Assembly: GCA_016721725.1 (NCBI GenBank)
Contig: JADKHN010000001.1
Coordinates: 1,240,001 to 1,304,000 of the forward strand
DNA: 64,000 nucleotides
Origin: Chitinophagaceae bacterium
Lineage (GTDB): Bacteria; Bacteroidota; Bacteroidia; Chitinophagales; Chitinophagaceae
Reading direction: 5' to 3'
Both the position numbers and the translations under genes were made by a program. The notes beneath the pieces were generated by a model. It was not told the DNA's origin. It worked only from the letters and a program-made list of their open reading frames with translations, and made no database searches. Positions within the stretch are counted from its first letter, which is position 1, and the number at the start of each line of letters is the position of its first letter. Positions 26,163-35,048 of the stretch are shown here, in pieces.

Positions 26163-27089
26163 TCACGATCTCTGACCAACCGCATGCCAGAAAGCGGAGT
26201 CATTTCCAAAACGGATATTGGTCAGCCCGGCTTCCTTCATCATCGATTCGATCTCCGCTTTGGTAAACCGATGTTCGAGTTTGGTGCCGAACCGGTCGAG
26301 CGAGTCATTCCGGATCACATAAAAACTTTTATTGGCGTAGGCCGAAAGCGGCAGCATCTGGCTCAGTTTTTTCAACCCCACCCATTTCAGCAAACGGGAC
26401 AATAATATAAAGGGCATATAGGCCACGACCGCCAGAATATCGCAGATCCCTTTTTTCAGGAAAGAGGGCATTTTACTCACCACCCTGCGGATGATATCGG
26501 AACAATAAAACAGGGACTTGAACAAAATGCCCCGGTTATCCAGCTTATAATAGATATAGACATAAAAATGTCCTCCCTTCTTGATCTTCTTCACGCATTC
26601 TTCCAGCGCCAGGCGGGTATCGGGGATATGGTGCAATACGCCCACGCTCATCCCGAAATCAAAGGTCTCATCCGGCCAGGGAAGCGTATTGATACTGGCA
26701 CGGGTGATCCGCAGCTTATCGCTTTTACCCAATAGTTTGTCGGCGGCAAAAACCGCATCGCTGGGGTCCACCGCTTCAATGAAGGCCGCCTTATCCAGGA
26801 AATACTCGCTCCAGCGGCCACTGCCGCAACCGATGTCGATCATGTAGGTGTCCTTGTTCACGATGCTTTCGTCAATGATGTCGAAATATTCCCGGCAGAT
26901 CAGGTCGATCGTCTTTTTGGAGAACTCGTGGAATTTATTCCATTCCTCCCCGAAGGACTTCACCACATCCATATCGATGTTGGCATCCTCTTTACTATGG
27001 GTAAAATCTGCGATCTCCCGGTTCCGGGAGGTATATTTATTGGTGGGGGTTAAATTATAGTCAGCGGGCAGCGCTTTTCCGTTAGTCAT
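26163..27089 (-). CDS. Class I SAM-dependent methyltransferase with FGxxW N-terminal motif
   Basis: The 308-residue protein has KSFGEEWNKFHEFSKKTIDL in its N-terminal part, motif I MIDIGCGSGRWSEYFL and the loop FGMSVGVLHHIPDTRLALEE. These features match the methyltransferases at 22,942 and 28,696, although this one is on the opposite strand. Residues 200-240 include two hydrophobic stretches that could associate with the membrane, consistent with a polyprenyl-linked substrate. It is downstream of, and probably co-transcribed with, the polymerase-like gene on the minus strand. Confidence 0.8.
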   Translation of the reverse strand: MTNGKALPADYNLTPTNKYTSRNREIADFTHSKEDANIDMDVVKSFGEEWNKFHEFSKKTIDLICREYFDIIDESIVNKDTYMIDIGCGSGRWSEYFLDKAAFIEAVDPSDAVFAADKLLGKSDKLRITRASINTLPWPDETFDFGMSVGVLHHIPDTRLALEECVKKIKKGGHFYVYIYYKLDNRGILFKSLFYCSDIIRRVVSKMPSFLKKGICDILAVVAYMPFILLSRLLKWVGLKKLSQMLPLSAYANKSFYVIRNDSLDRFGTKLEHRFTKAEIESMMKEAGLTNIRFGNDSAFWHAVGQRS

Positions 27090-27148
27090 TATGCGAATTC
27101 AGATTATAGGGGTGTGGTTTCAGTAAAAATCAGCCCAAAATAGTAAAA

Positions 27149-28510
27149 TTATACGGGTTGGGGCCTATCAATTATGGCCGGGTTGATTTTGCGGGGGATG
27201 GTATTATAAATGCTCACCAGCATGAAATAATAAAAGGGCAGCAGCATGATCTTGTAGCGTACGATGGCTCCGAAATTATAGGTCGTGAACCCGATGATCA
27301 GGGCGAACAGCAAGGAAATGATCAGGGAGAAAAGGATGTACTCATTGGAGAAGACGACTTTGAAGAACCGGAAAATCCTCAGTCTGACCAGCAGGTAGAG
27401 CGTACAGAACAGGAGGGTCATGGATTCCAGCGAGGTGAGGAAGATGATGATCTTCCGGCTTTCCCAGATGAATGGCCTGAACAGGCAGTTGAATATGGCG
27501 ACGGGACTGTGGAGGATCAGCCCGGGGATCGAGGCGTCTATCTCTTTTGAAGAAACACCGGCCTCGCTGTTCTCATCTTCCTGGTTCACCACTTCATAGT
27601 TCCGCTGATAGGTATCCACTTGCGCTTTGGATTCTTCAGCGAGTATTTGAATTTGCTCAGCTATGTTGGTGACAAATGCCAGAACAAGTGTTGAAAAAAG
27701 AAACGCCAGGACCGCCAGGGCCTTAATCGCCACATTTTTGAATATGCTCAACATTTTAAAAAAGAAAATGGAAAGCAGGCTTACCGCGAAGATGATCAGG
27801 ATATAGCTTTTAATCAAACCGATGATATAGACCAGGATGGCCATGACCAATAGATCCCGTAAGGAAACTTTTTTCCGGATAAAGATCTTGTATAAGATAT
27901 GGCAGATGAATCCCAGTCCGCCCAGGCAGATCGCTTCCTTCATGAGCCCGCTCCCCCAGAACCAGATCGACGGGGTATACAAAACCGCCCAGGCCAGCAG
28001 TTTCCGGTTCTTTCCTTTGTTGATATTGTCGAATACCCGGAACAGTTTCCACTGCCCTGCAAAAGAGAACAGGCCAAAGAGGATAGAGGTGATCAGGAAT
28101 TTATTGAAAGAGAGGATGGATACGATCGCAGAGATCTTCATCATGGCAACCGAAGAAGGGATGGAGATATAGCCGTTCAGCCATCCGCTATCCCCTTCCT
28201 GTATGGTATAGGCCCGTTGAAGGTCTTCGGACGAGAACCAGAGATGATCGATATTGCCGATGTCCCTCTGCACCTGGTCGATGATGAAATTGCCGCCGGA
28301 ATAATAAGTGAATGAATCGCCATAACCGTAATAGTACTGGACCATCAGGGAGTAGCCGATGGAACCGAACATCCTGAGCAGGAAGGCCATCATGAAGTAT
28401 TTCCTGAGCTCCCCGTCTTCCAGTTTGAATGATCGGCGTTTGATGATGATATAAAAGATATACAGATAGACCGGCAATAACAGGAAATCGTATATCGTTA
28501 TATGCTGCAT
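27149..28510 (-). CDS. Polymerase-like polytopic membrane protein, paralogue A
   Basis: The 453-residue protein has about 10-12 hydrophobic helices and a periplasm-sized loop near residues 300-350. It shares with the protein at 38,561 an N-terminal GDS motif (YGYGDSFTYY), FW-x-SG-x-x-K (FWGSGLMKEAIC), RPFIWESRK, and a C-terminal NFGAIVRYKIMLLPFY. I know no named family for it. Size, topology, charged residues in loops and placement in a Wzx-containing locus without any other Wzy candidate suggest a Wzy-type polymerase or a GT-C-like transferase. I chose ATG 28510 because MQHITIYDF aligns with the short N-terminus of the paralogue; the frame is open 66 bp further upstream. Confidence 0.6.
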   Translation of the reverse strand: MQHITIYDFLLLPVYLYIFYIIIKRRSFKLEDGELRKYFMMAFLLRMFGSIGYSLMVQYYYGYGDSFTYYSGGNFIIDQVQRDIGNIDHLWFSSEDLQRAYTIQEGDSGWLNGYISIPSSVAMMKISAIVSILSFNKFLITSILFGLFSFAGQWKLFRVFDNINKGKNRKLLAWAVLYTPSIWFWGSGLMKEAICLGGLGFICHILYKIFIRKKVSLRDLLVMAILVYIIGLIKSYILIIFAVSLLSIFFFKMLSIFKNVAIKALAVLAFLFSTLVLAFVTNIAEQIQILAEESKAQVDTYQRNYEVVNQEDENSEAGVSSKEIDASIPGLILHSPVAIFNCLFRPFIWESRKIIIFLTSLESMTLLFCTLYLLVRLRIFRFFKVVFSNEYILFSLIISLLFALIIGFTTYNFGAIVRYKIMLLPFYYFMLVSIYNTIPRKINPAIIDRPQPV

Positions 28511-28695
28511 CGGTCGGAAAAAGCGTTTGTTTTTAGGGCTGTAAAAAAAAAGTCCAGTTGCCGGTCCGGCCATCAAAACCTTTTTTTACATTCTTCTCGC
28601 AAGATAGCCAATTGTTCTTTTGCGCTGCAATTCCGAAAAACCGCCGGTCATTTCTTTAAAATCCACCCTGATGCCGTATTTTTATCGGGTCAAGT

Positions 28696-29667
28696 ATGAT
28701 CCACATGAATATGGTGTTGGTTAATCCTTTTAATGGCAGAAAACTGGTTTCTTCAGCAGAAGGATTAACAGATGAAGGTTCGGTTGTTTTCTCTTTCCGG
28801 GAAGGCGCTTACCGGATCGTGGAAGACAATAATTACACCCGCAATTTCGGATACCAGTGGAATAAATTCTACGGAACCCAGGTAGACAAATCCAGCAAGC
28901 TTGATATCTCGGAAGTGCGCTTTTTTGCAGAAACACAGTGGGACAAGGAAGACCTCAGCGGTAAGAACATCCTTGAAGTGGGTTCAGGTGCTGGCCGCTT
29001 CTCCCAGATCATCCTCGACCGGACTGCAGGAACCCTTTACAGTGTTGATTATTCCAATGCTGTTGAAGCCAATTACCGTAACAACGGTCCGAATGAGCGG
29101 TTGCATCTCTTCCAGGCCAGCATTTACGAACTCCCTTTTGCCCCCGCTCAATTCGATAAAGTGCTTTGCATCGGGGTCCTGCAACATACGCCGGATGTGG
29201 AAAGATCGGTCAAGGCCCTCATCGGTATGGCCAAACCCGGAGGCGAAGTGGTGGTGGATTTCTACCCGGTCACGGGCTGGTGGACAAAACTACACGCCAA
29301 GTACCTCCTGCGGCCCTGGACCAAAAAAATGCCGCATGAAAAACTCTATCAGAAGATCGACCGTAATATCGACTGGCTGATCAAAACCTACCGCTTTTTT
29401 TCCAGATTGGGTGTTGGCAGGCTCTTCAACAGGTTCCTGCCCATCTGCGATATCGATGGAACCCTGCCCAAAGGATTGCCCTATGCGCAATTGCGGGAAC
29501 TCTGCGTACTGGATACCTTCGACATGTTTTCACCGGAATACGACCAGCCGCAACGCATCAGCAAAGTGGTTGAATGGTTCAAAAAGAATGGCATGACACA
29601 AGTATGGGGCGGAATGGTCACATACGAAAACTGCAGGGCAGCCGTTGTTAAGGGCATCAAGTCCTGA
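28696..29667 (+). CDS. Class I SAM-dependent methyltransferase with FGxxW N-terminal motif
   Basis: The 323-residue protein starts MIHMNMVLVNPFNGRKL, with a possible second start four codons in. It contains RNFGYQWNKFYGTQVDK, motif I ILEVGSGAGRFSQIIL and the loop KVLCIGVLQHTPDVERSV, the same layout as the proteins at 22,942 and 26,163. The C-terminal 120 residues are basic and aromatic-rich. It is divergent from the polymerase-like gene, with a 185-bp spacer that holds a near-consensus TATTTTTA at 28677-28684. The substrate is unknown. A flippase gene starts 28 bp after its stop. Confidence 0.8.
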   Translation: MIHMNMVLVNPFNGRKLVSSAEGLTDEGSVVFSFREGAYRIVEDNNYTRNFGYQWNKFYGTQVDKSSKLDISEVRFFAETQWDKEDLSGKNILEVGSGAGRFSQIILDRTAGTLYSVDYSNAVEANYRNNGPNERLHLFQASIYELPFAPAQFDKVLCIGVLQHTPDVERSVKALIGMAKPGGEVVVDFYPVTGWWTKLHAKYLLRPWTKKMPHEKLYQKIDRNIDWLIKTYRFFSRLGVGRLFNRFLPICDIDGTLPKGLPYAQLRELCVLDTFDMFSPEYDQPQRISKVVEWFKKNGMTQVWGGMVTYENCRAAVVKGIKS

Positions 29668-29695
29668 TGGCCCTGAACAAGAACCCGAAACGAAC

Positions 29696-30973
29696 ATGAA
29701 CCTGGCCAAATCTTTCAGTATTTACACTGCCGCGTCCTTCTTCAACAAGGGCATGATGGCGATATTGGCTTTTTTTCTCTCCCATTATATCCTTCCGGAC
29801 GAAAACGGTATCCTCTCCCTCTACAGTGTATTTGTTCTTTTCGTGTTGCCTTTTGTGATCCTGGGTATGCCCAGCTCCCTGGTGATCGAACACGCGAAAC
29901 TGGATGAAAAGGAATTCAGGTCTTATTTCTCGTCCTCGCTGGCCCTGTCTTCTTTTTCATTCCTCATCCTTCTCCTCCTTTTTTTGTCTGCGGGTCAATT
30001 TATATCCGGTGTGATGACCGTTCCGTTCCGATTGCTGCTCTTTGGCATGTTATACGCTTATTTCAACCTGTTCCAGGAAAACCTGCTCGCCTATACCCGG
30101 GTGCTGAATAAGCCCTATCGTTTCCTGTTGATCTCCGCGGTCAAGGACCTGCTCGAGATCGCCCTGGTGATCATCCTGGTGATCCAACTGGGCAGGGGGG
30201 CGGAAGGCAGGATCCTGTCTGGTTTGCTGACCGGCGCGGCGGTATTCCTCTTCGGACTCTTCTACTTTATGCGTACCGGCCTGATCCACTCCGGGATCAG
30301 TATGAAATACATCAAAGAGGAATTTCGTTTCGGGATCTCGCAGGTCTTTTTCCAGTTCAATGTTTTCATACTCAGTGCAACCGACAAATACCTGATCAAC
30401 TACCTGAACCCGGATGACAAAAGCGGGCTGGGCATTTATTTCATGTCGAGCCAGTTCGCCTTCATCATCAATGTGCTGGTCAGCGCTTTTTTCTTCACAT
30501 ATCAGCCCATGTTGTATAAATTCCTGGCCAATCTCACACCGGAGAATAAATTGAAAATGCTGAAGATCAAATATCTTTTCGCCGCGTTCCTCCTGGTCTG
30601 TACCACGACGCTTTGCCTGGCCATTCCTTATATCTATCAATTATTCATCAATGAACAATACCATCCCGGGATCCCCTATGTGGCCTGGCTGGCCTTTGGT
30701 TATTTCTTCTGGGGATTGTACGCGCTCCTGCTGGGCTTCCTGTATTATTACAAGAAGAACAAAGTGGTCATCATCTTCTCTATATTCAGTTCATTGATCT
30801 GTATCGGACTTGATTATTATTTTATCAGGAATTACGGCATCATGGGAGCCGCTTACGCGAACCTGATGATGTACGGGATCCTGTTCATCACTTTATTCAT
30901 CACGGTAAACCGGGTTTGCCGTTTGCAGCTTCCCTGGCTGGATCTCAGGGCCATTTTCGGCAAGGGAAAATAA
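29696..30973 (+). CDS. Wzx-type oligosaccharide flippase
   Basis: The 425-residue protein starts at ATG 29696 with MNLAKSFSIYTAASFFNKGM, a typical Wzx beginning; the open frame upstream overlaps the preceding gene. It has about 12 membrane helices. Conserved-looking positions include FRFGISQVFFQFNVFILSATDKY in the middle and YGIMGAAYANLMMYGILF near the C-terminus. It should flip a lipid-linked oligosaccharide. It is the third flippase of the locus and the closest to paralogue A of the polymerase-like proteins, so these two may form one assembly set. Confidence 0.8.
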   Translation: MNLAKSFSIYTAASFFNKGMMAILAFFLSHYILPDENGILSLYSVFVLFVLPFVILGMPSSLVIEHAKLDEKEFRSYFSSSLALSSFSFLILLLLFLSAGQFISGVMTVPFRLLLFGMLYAYFNLFQENLLAYTRVLNKPYRFLLISAVKDLLEIALVIILVIQLGRGAEGRILSGLLTGAAVFLFGLFYFMRTGLIHSGISMKYIKEEFRFGISQVFFQFNVFILSATDKYLINYLNPDDKSGLGIYFMSSQFAFIINVLVSAFFFTYQPMLYKFLANLTPENKLKMLKIKYLFAAFLLVCTTTLCLAIPYIYQLFINEQYHPGIPYVAWLAFGYFFWGLYALLLGFLYYYKKNKVVIIFSIFSSLICIGLDYYFIRNYGIMGAAYANLMMYGILFITLFITVNRVCRLQLPWLDLRAIFGKGK

Positions 30974-31057
30974 TAGCGGGAATGCGGACGTTATCCATGT
31001 TTCCGGGCAAATTATATATATTGTTAACGAATTAATGAAGTTTCAGTCAGTTCAGCT

Positions 31058-31993
31058 ATGACCAATCCCCAAAGCCCCCTAACGGCCAGCTATCATACCG
31101 CACTAACCGACCGTTTCGACAAGAACGATATCATCGGACTGTACCGTACCCAGCTGGATATGGATGTATCGGCCTTTTTCTCCGGCTTCGACCAGTTTTA
31201 CCTGTATCGTTGCGAAGAGACCGGTTACCGCTTTTATCACCCGAAAGGCATGGATGGCGACGGGGCCTTTTACGCAAACCTGCAACAACGGCTGGGTGAC
31301 GGTTATTACCACGACTGGAAATTCGAGAATCAATTGGCTTACGACCTGATCGAACCCGCTCACCGGGTACTTGATATCGGTTGTGGTATCGGCAAATTCC
31401 TGAGCCGTGCGAAAGATAAGGCTCAATCGGTCACGGGACTGGAGTTGAACCAAAAAGCGGTGGAGGTATGCCGCGGTAACGGTCTTGATGTGTATAATGA
31501 AATGATCGGTGAACATGCCAAACATAAACCCGGGTATTACGACGTAGTCTGCATGTTCCAGGTGCTGGAACATATTTATGACGTCAGGACATTCCTGGAA
31601 GAATCGATCGCGGCATTGAAAAAAGGCGGAAAGCTGGTCATCGGGGTGCCCAACAACGAACCCTATTTCCAGGGCTATGATAAGTATTGCACCCTCAACC
31701 TGCCCCCGCATCATATGGGACTCTGGAACAGATCGGTCTTTGAAAAGATGGCCCCGATGCTGAACCTCAGATTATTGCAGGTAGCCTATGATGTGAAAGG
31801 GAGTATGAAAACCTATGCTTACCTGAAAGCCAAGTATATGGCCAATATAAAAACACCGGCCGGTAAACATAGCTTGTCTGAAAAGATCAGGATGTTGCTG
31901 TTGGGGGTCGTCACCGTACCGGCCGCGATCATTAAAAAACTGACCGGCGGCATCAACGGCTCGCATATCGCGGTTGTTTTCGAGAAATTATAA
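31058..31993 (+). CDS. Class I SAM-dependent methyltransferase
   Basis: The 311-residue protein has an N-terminal FYLYRCEETGYRFYHP segment, common in exopolysaccharide-linked methyltransferases. It is followed by motif I VLDIGCGIGKFLSRA near residues 103-117, the acidic loop GLELNQKAV and DVVCMFQVLEHIYDVRTFL. A C-terminal hydrophobic stretch (LLLGVVTVPAAII) may anchor it at the membrane. The NNEPYF and PPHHMGLW motifs after the core are shared by many members that I know only as uncharacterised. It precedes a GT4 by 12 bp. Confidence 0.8.
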   Translation: MTNPQSPLTASYHTALTDRFDKNDIIGLYRTQLDMDVSAFFSGFDQFYLYRCEETGYRFYHPKGMDGDGAFYANLQQRLGDGYYHDWKFENQLAYDLIEPAHRVLDIGCGIGKFLSRAKDKAQSVTGLELNQKAVEVCRGNGLDVYNEMIGEHAKHKPGYYDVVCMFQVLEHIYDVRTFLEESIAALKKGGKLVIGVPNNEPYFQGYDKYCTLNLPPHHMGLWNRSVFEKMAPMLNLRLLQVAYDVKGSMKTYAYLKAKYMANIKTPAGKHSLSEKIRMLLLGVVTVPAAIIKKLTGGINGSHIAVVFEKL

Positions 31994-32005
31994 GCGCTTT
32001 AACGG

Positions 32006-33100
32006 ATGAAGAAGAAAAAACTGATCCATTTTATTTTCAACCTGGGGAGGGGTGGGGCCGAGACCATGTTGGTCAGGGTCATCAAAGAACTGCCGGAATA
32101 TGAGAATATCGTGGTCACCCTTTTTCCCATCGACCATTTCGGCGCTGAATTGCAATGCGATAAACTGATCTGCCTCAACCTTAGATCCCTGTTTCAACTA
32201 CCCTTTTCGATATTCACTTTCCGAAAACTGGTGAAAAGGGAAAAACCGGATATGGTGCACACCCACCTGTTCTGGCCCACCTTCATCGCCAGGTTTGCGG
32301 TGCCTAAACGCATTCCGCTCATTACCACCATTCATGCCTTCATCGCATCGTCGGTTGAATATACGCACTGGTATATCCGGTTTCTCGACAAGATCAGTTA
32401 CCGGTACCGTAAAAGCATCATCATCGTTGTCGCTAAAGGCGCTTTGCAGGAATATTTTTCTTTTTTGAAGCTGAAGCCTTACAAATCTTATGCCTTATAC
32501 ACTTTTGTGGATATCGGCCGTTTTACCGGCGGGACGGGAGGTGATAAAGGACCATCACCGGTTTTCCGGGTGATATCGGTTGGAGCCCTGAGAACACAAA
32601 AGAACTATACCTACCTCGTGAACGCTTTCTCGAAAATGAAAGAGCTGCCGATCGAGCTGCATATCTATGGTACCGGAAACCTGTTGCCGGATCTCCGGCG
32701 CCAGATCAGGGAGAGCGGGGCCAGGGTGATCCTGGAAGGGGAAGTGCAGCATATTGAAACGATCATACCGCAATACGACCTGTATGTCATGTCATCCAGC
32801 TTCGAGGGTTTTTCATTGAGTGTATTGGAGGCCATGGCCATGCGGATGCCCCTCTTGCTGAGTGATATTCCTTCATTCCGGGAACAGTGCGAGGGGATCG
32901 CCACATTTTTCTCACTCTCCAACCCCGGCGATCTCATTGAAAAGCTGATCGGTTTTTCAAAAATGCCGGCCGCTGAACTGAAGGCCCTTGGTGAAAAGGC
33001 CAGGGAACGCGCCGTGGATCAATTCACCCTTCAAAAACATATGGAAGGGTTGAGGAAGATATATGATGAAGCGCTGGAGGAGGTATCATCAACGGCTTAA
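32006..33100 (+). CDS. Family 4 glycosyltransferase
   Basis: The 364-residue GT4 enzyme begins KKKLIHFIFNLGRGGAETML, with the GGAE loop. It contains DMVHTHLFWPTFIARFAVPK in the acceptor domain and VISVGALRTQKNYTYLVNAF at the start of the donor domain. The E-x7-E motif is EGFSLSVLE, followed by LLLSDIPSFREQC. The similarity in layout to the protein at 21,742 suggests a duplication. Donor and acceptor are unknown. It ends 34 bp before the second asnB-like gene, and a promoter motif lies in that gap. Confidence 0.85.
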   Translation: MKKKKLIHFIFNLGRGGAETMLVRVIKELPEYENIVVTLFPIDHFGAELQCDKLICLNLRSLFQLPFSIFTFRKLVKREKPDMVHTHLFWPTFIARFAVPKRIPLITTIHAFIASSVEYTHWYIRFLDKISYRYRKSIIIVVAKGALQEYFSFLKLKPYKSYALYTFVDIGRFTGGTGGDKGPSPVFRVISVGALRTQKNYTYLVNAFSKMKELPIELHIYGTGNLLPDLRRQIRESGARVILEGEVQHIETIIPQYDLYVMSSSFEGFSLSVLEAMAMRMPLLLSDIPSFREQCEGIATFFSLSNPGDLIEKLIGFSKMPAAELKALGEKARERAVDQFTLQKHMEGLRKIYDEALEEVSSTA

Positions 33101-33103
33101 CCA

Positions 33104-33111
33104 TACCTTTG
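33104..33111 (+). promoter_or_regulatory. Bacteroidota-type -7 promoter motif
   Basis: TACCTTTG at 33104-33111 matches TAnnTTTG and ends 23 bp before the ATG of the second asparagine synthase-like gene. No clear TTG lies 19-21 bp upstream. Confidence 0.45.
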
Positions 33112-33134
33112 CCCCGTTAAACAGTAAATAAACT

Positions 33135-35045
33135 ATGTGCGGCATATCAGGATTCGCTGATTTTAAGCAAGAGACTGGAAAGGAAATTCTGGAAAAAATG
33201 AACCGGATCATGGCTCACCGGGGTCCGGATGGAGAAGGCTATGCTCTTTTCACCAGCGGAAATGCGGAAGTGGGGCTGGGCCATCGCCGCCTGAGTATCA
33301 TTGACCTGTCGGCAGGTGGCAGTCAGCCGAAGACCTTTCAGTCACTTCATATCACGTTCAACGGTGAGGTCTATAACTATGCTGAAATAAAAAAACGCCT
33401 CGAGGACAAAGGACACCAGTTCAACAGCCACAGTGATACGGAAGTGATCCTGCATGCCTATGCTGAATGGGGAAGCGGGGCCCTGCAACAATTCATCGGG
33501 ATGTATGCCTTTGTGATCTACGATGAATCCAGGCAACGCATTTTTGCCTGCCGGGACAGGGCGGGCGTAAAACCTTTTTTCTATTACCAGAAGGACGACC
33601 TCTTTCTCTTTGGATCTGAATTGAAAGCGCTGATGCAACATCCCCGTTTTGTAAAGGACATCAACCTCAGCGCTGCGGCCGCCTATATGCAGTTTGGATA
33701 TGTGCCCACGCCCCATTGCATTTTCAATCATGCCCATAAGCTGAATCCCGGTCATTACCTGGAGTTCGACCTGGCGACCCGGTCTTTGACCACCCATCAG
33801 TACTGGAATGTGTATGATGCGTATAACAAACCCAAACTGAAGATCGATCTGCCCGAAGCCATTGAAGAGACGGAGAAATTGCTTACCAATGCATTCCAGT
33901 ACCGTATGGTCAGCGATGTACCGGTGGGTGTTTTTCTCAGCGGGGGGTACGACAGCACCTGTGTCACGGCCCTGCTGCAGCGGAACAATACCGAAAAGAT
34001 CAAGACCTTCACCATCGGGGTTCCCGACGAAGGGCTCAATGAAGCGCCCTTTGCAAAAGCCATAGCGGCTCACCTGGGAACGGACCATACCGAATTCTAC
34101 TGTACGCATAAGGAGGCGGTGGAGATCGTTCCTCAGTTACCGTTCTTTTATGACGAGCCCTTTGCCGACAGCAGCGCCATACCGACAACACTCGTCAGCC
34201 GCATCGCCAGGGAAAAAGTGACGGTGGCGCTATCGGCCGATGCGGGGGATGAGATCTTTGCCGGTTATAACCGCTACGACTATGTGATCCGTTATGGAAA
34301 AAAGATCCAGTCGATACCCGGTTTCATGCGCCGGTCCGCCGCTGCCATGATGGATGTCATACCTGCGGATTCGATCCCCCTGCTCAATAAGAAATACCTG
34401 TTTCACAGCCGGTATGAAAAACTCAAGACCCTGTTCAGGAATCCATCCGAACTCAATATGCTGATGAGCCTTACCCGGCAGATGAATGATAAATCGCTGG
34501 TCAAACTGTTCAGGCAGAAAGTTGGCCACCTGGATACGGCTTTCGATAGTAAGGAGCTGAAAAAGGAATTTCATTCCACCCTCTCCCTCATGCTGGCCAT
34601 CGACTATGAGACCTACCTGCTCGATGATATCCTGCAAAAGGTTGACCGGGCAGGCATGAGCGTTAGCCTGGAAGGCCGCGAACCCTTCCTGGACCAACGT
34701 GTGATCGAATGGGCCGCACAATTGCCGGATCAATACAAATACAACAAGGGCAATAAGAAATTCATCCTGAAGGAGATCGTTCACCGGCATATCCCCAAAA
34801 AAATGATGGACCGCCCTAAAATGGGATTCGGAATTCCCATTGCGGAATGGTTGAAGAAAGACCTTAAACCGTTTACCGACCTCTATCTGGATGAAGCCTT
34901 CATCCAAAAGCAGGGGATATTCAATAACGATGAGATACAACGTATCCGAAGATCGTTTTACGAAGGAAAGATCGAAAGGGCGGAAAAGATCTGGTACCTG
35001 CTGATGTTCCAGATGTGGTACGACAAGTGGATGAACAACAATTGA
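33135..35045 (+). CDS. Asparagine synthase-type amidotransferase
   Basis: The 636-residue protein has the glutaminase domain beginning MCGISGFADF with nucleophile Cys2 and AHRGPDGEG, and the synthase domain with the pyrophosphate loop FLSGGYDSTCV. FADSSAIPTTLVSR and SADAGDEIFAGYNRY are the usual AsnB substrate-binding stretches. It is more typical of stand-alone AsnB-like proteins in O-antigen clusters than the 617-residue paralogue. It may amidate a sugar carboxylate or make asparagine. It begins a run of four plus-strand genes that ends with the galactofuranose pair. The start is fixed by Met-Cys. Confidence 0.85.
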   Translation: MCGISGFADFKQETGKEILEKMNRIMAHRGPDGEGYALFTSGNAEVGLGHRRLSIIDLSAGGSQPKTFQSLHITFNGEVYNYAEIKKRLEDKGHQFNSHSDTEVILHAYAEWGSGALQQFIGMYAFVIYDESRQRIFACRDRAGVKPFFYYQKDDLFLFGSELKALMQHPRFVKDINLSAAAAYMQFGYVPTPHCIFNHAHKLNPGHYLEFDLATRSLTTHQYWNVYDAYNKPKLKIDLPEAIEETEKLLTNAFQYRMVSDVPVGVFLSGGYDSTCVTALLQRNNTEKIKTFTIGVPDEGLNEAPFAKAIAAHLGTDHTEFYCTHKEAVEIVPQLPFFYDEPFADSSAIPTTLVSRIAREKVTVALSADAGDEIFAGYNRYDYVIRYGKKIQSIPGFMRRSAAAMMDVIPADSIPLLNKKYLFHSRYEKLKTLFRNPSELNMLMSLTRQMNDKSLVKLFRQKVGHLDTAFDSKELKKEFHSTLSLMLAIDYETYLLDDILQKVDRAGMSVSLEGREPFLDQRVIEWAAQLPDQYKYNKGNKKFILKEIVHRHIPKKMMDRPKMGFGIPIAEWLKKDLKPFTDLYLDEAFIQKQGIFNNDEIQRIRRSFYEGKIERAEKIWYLLMFQMWYDKWMNNN

Positions 35046-35048
35046 CCG

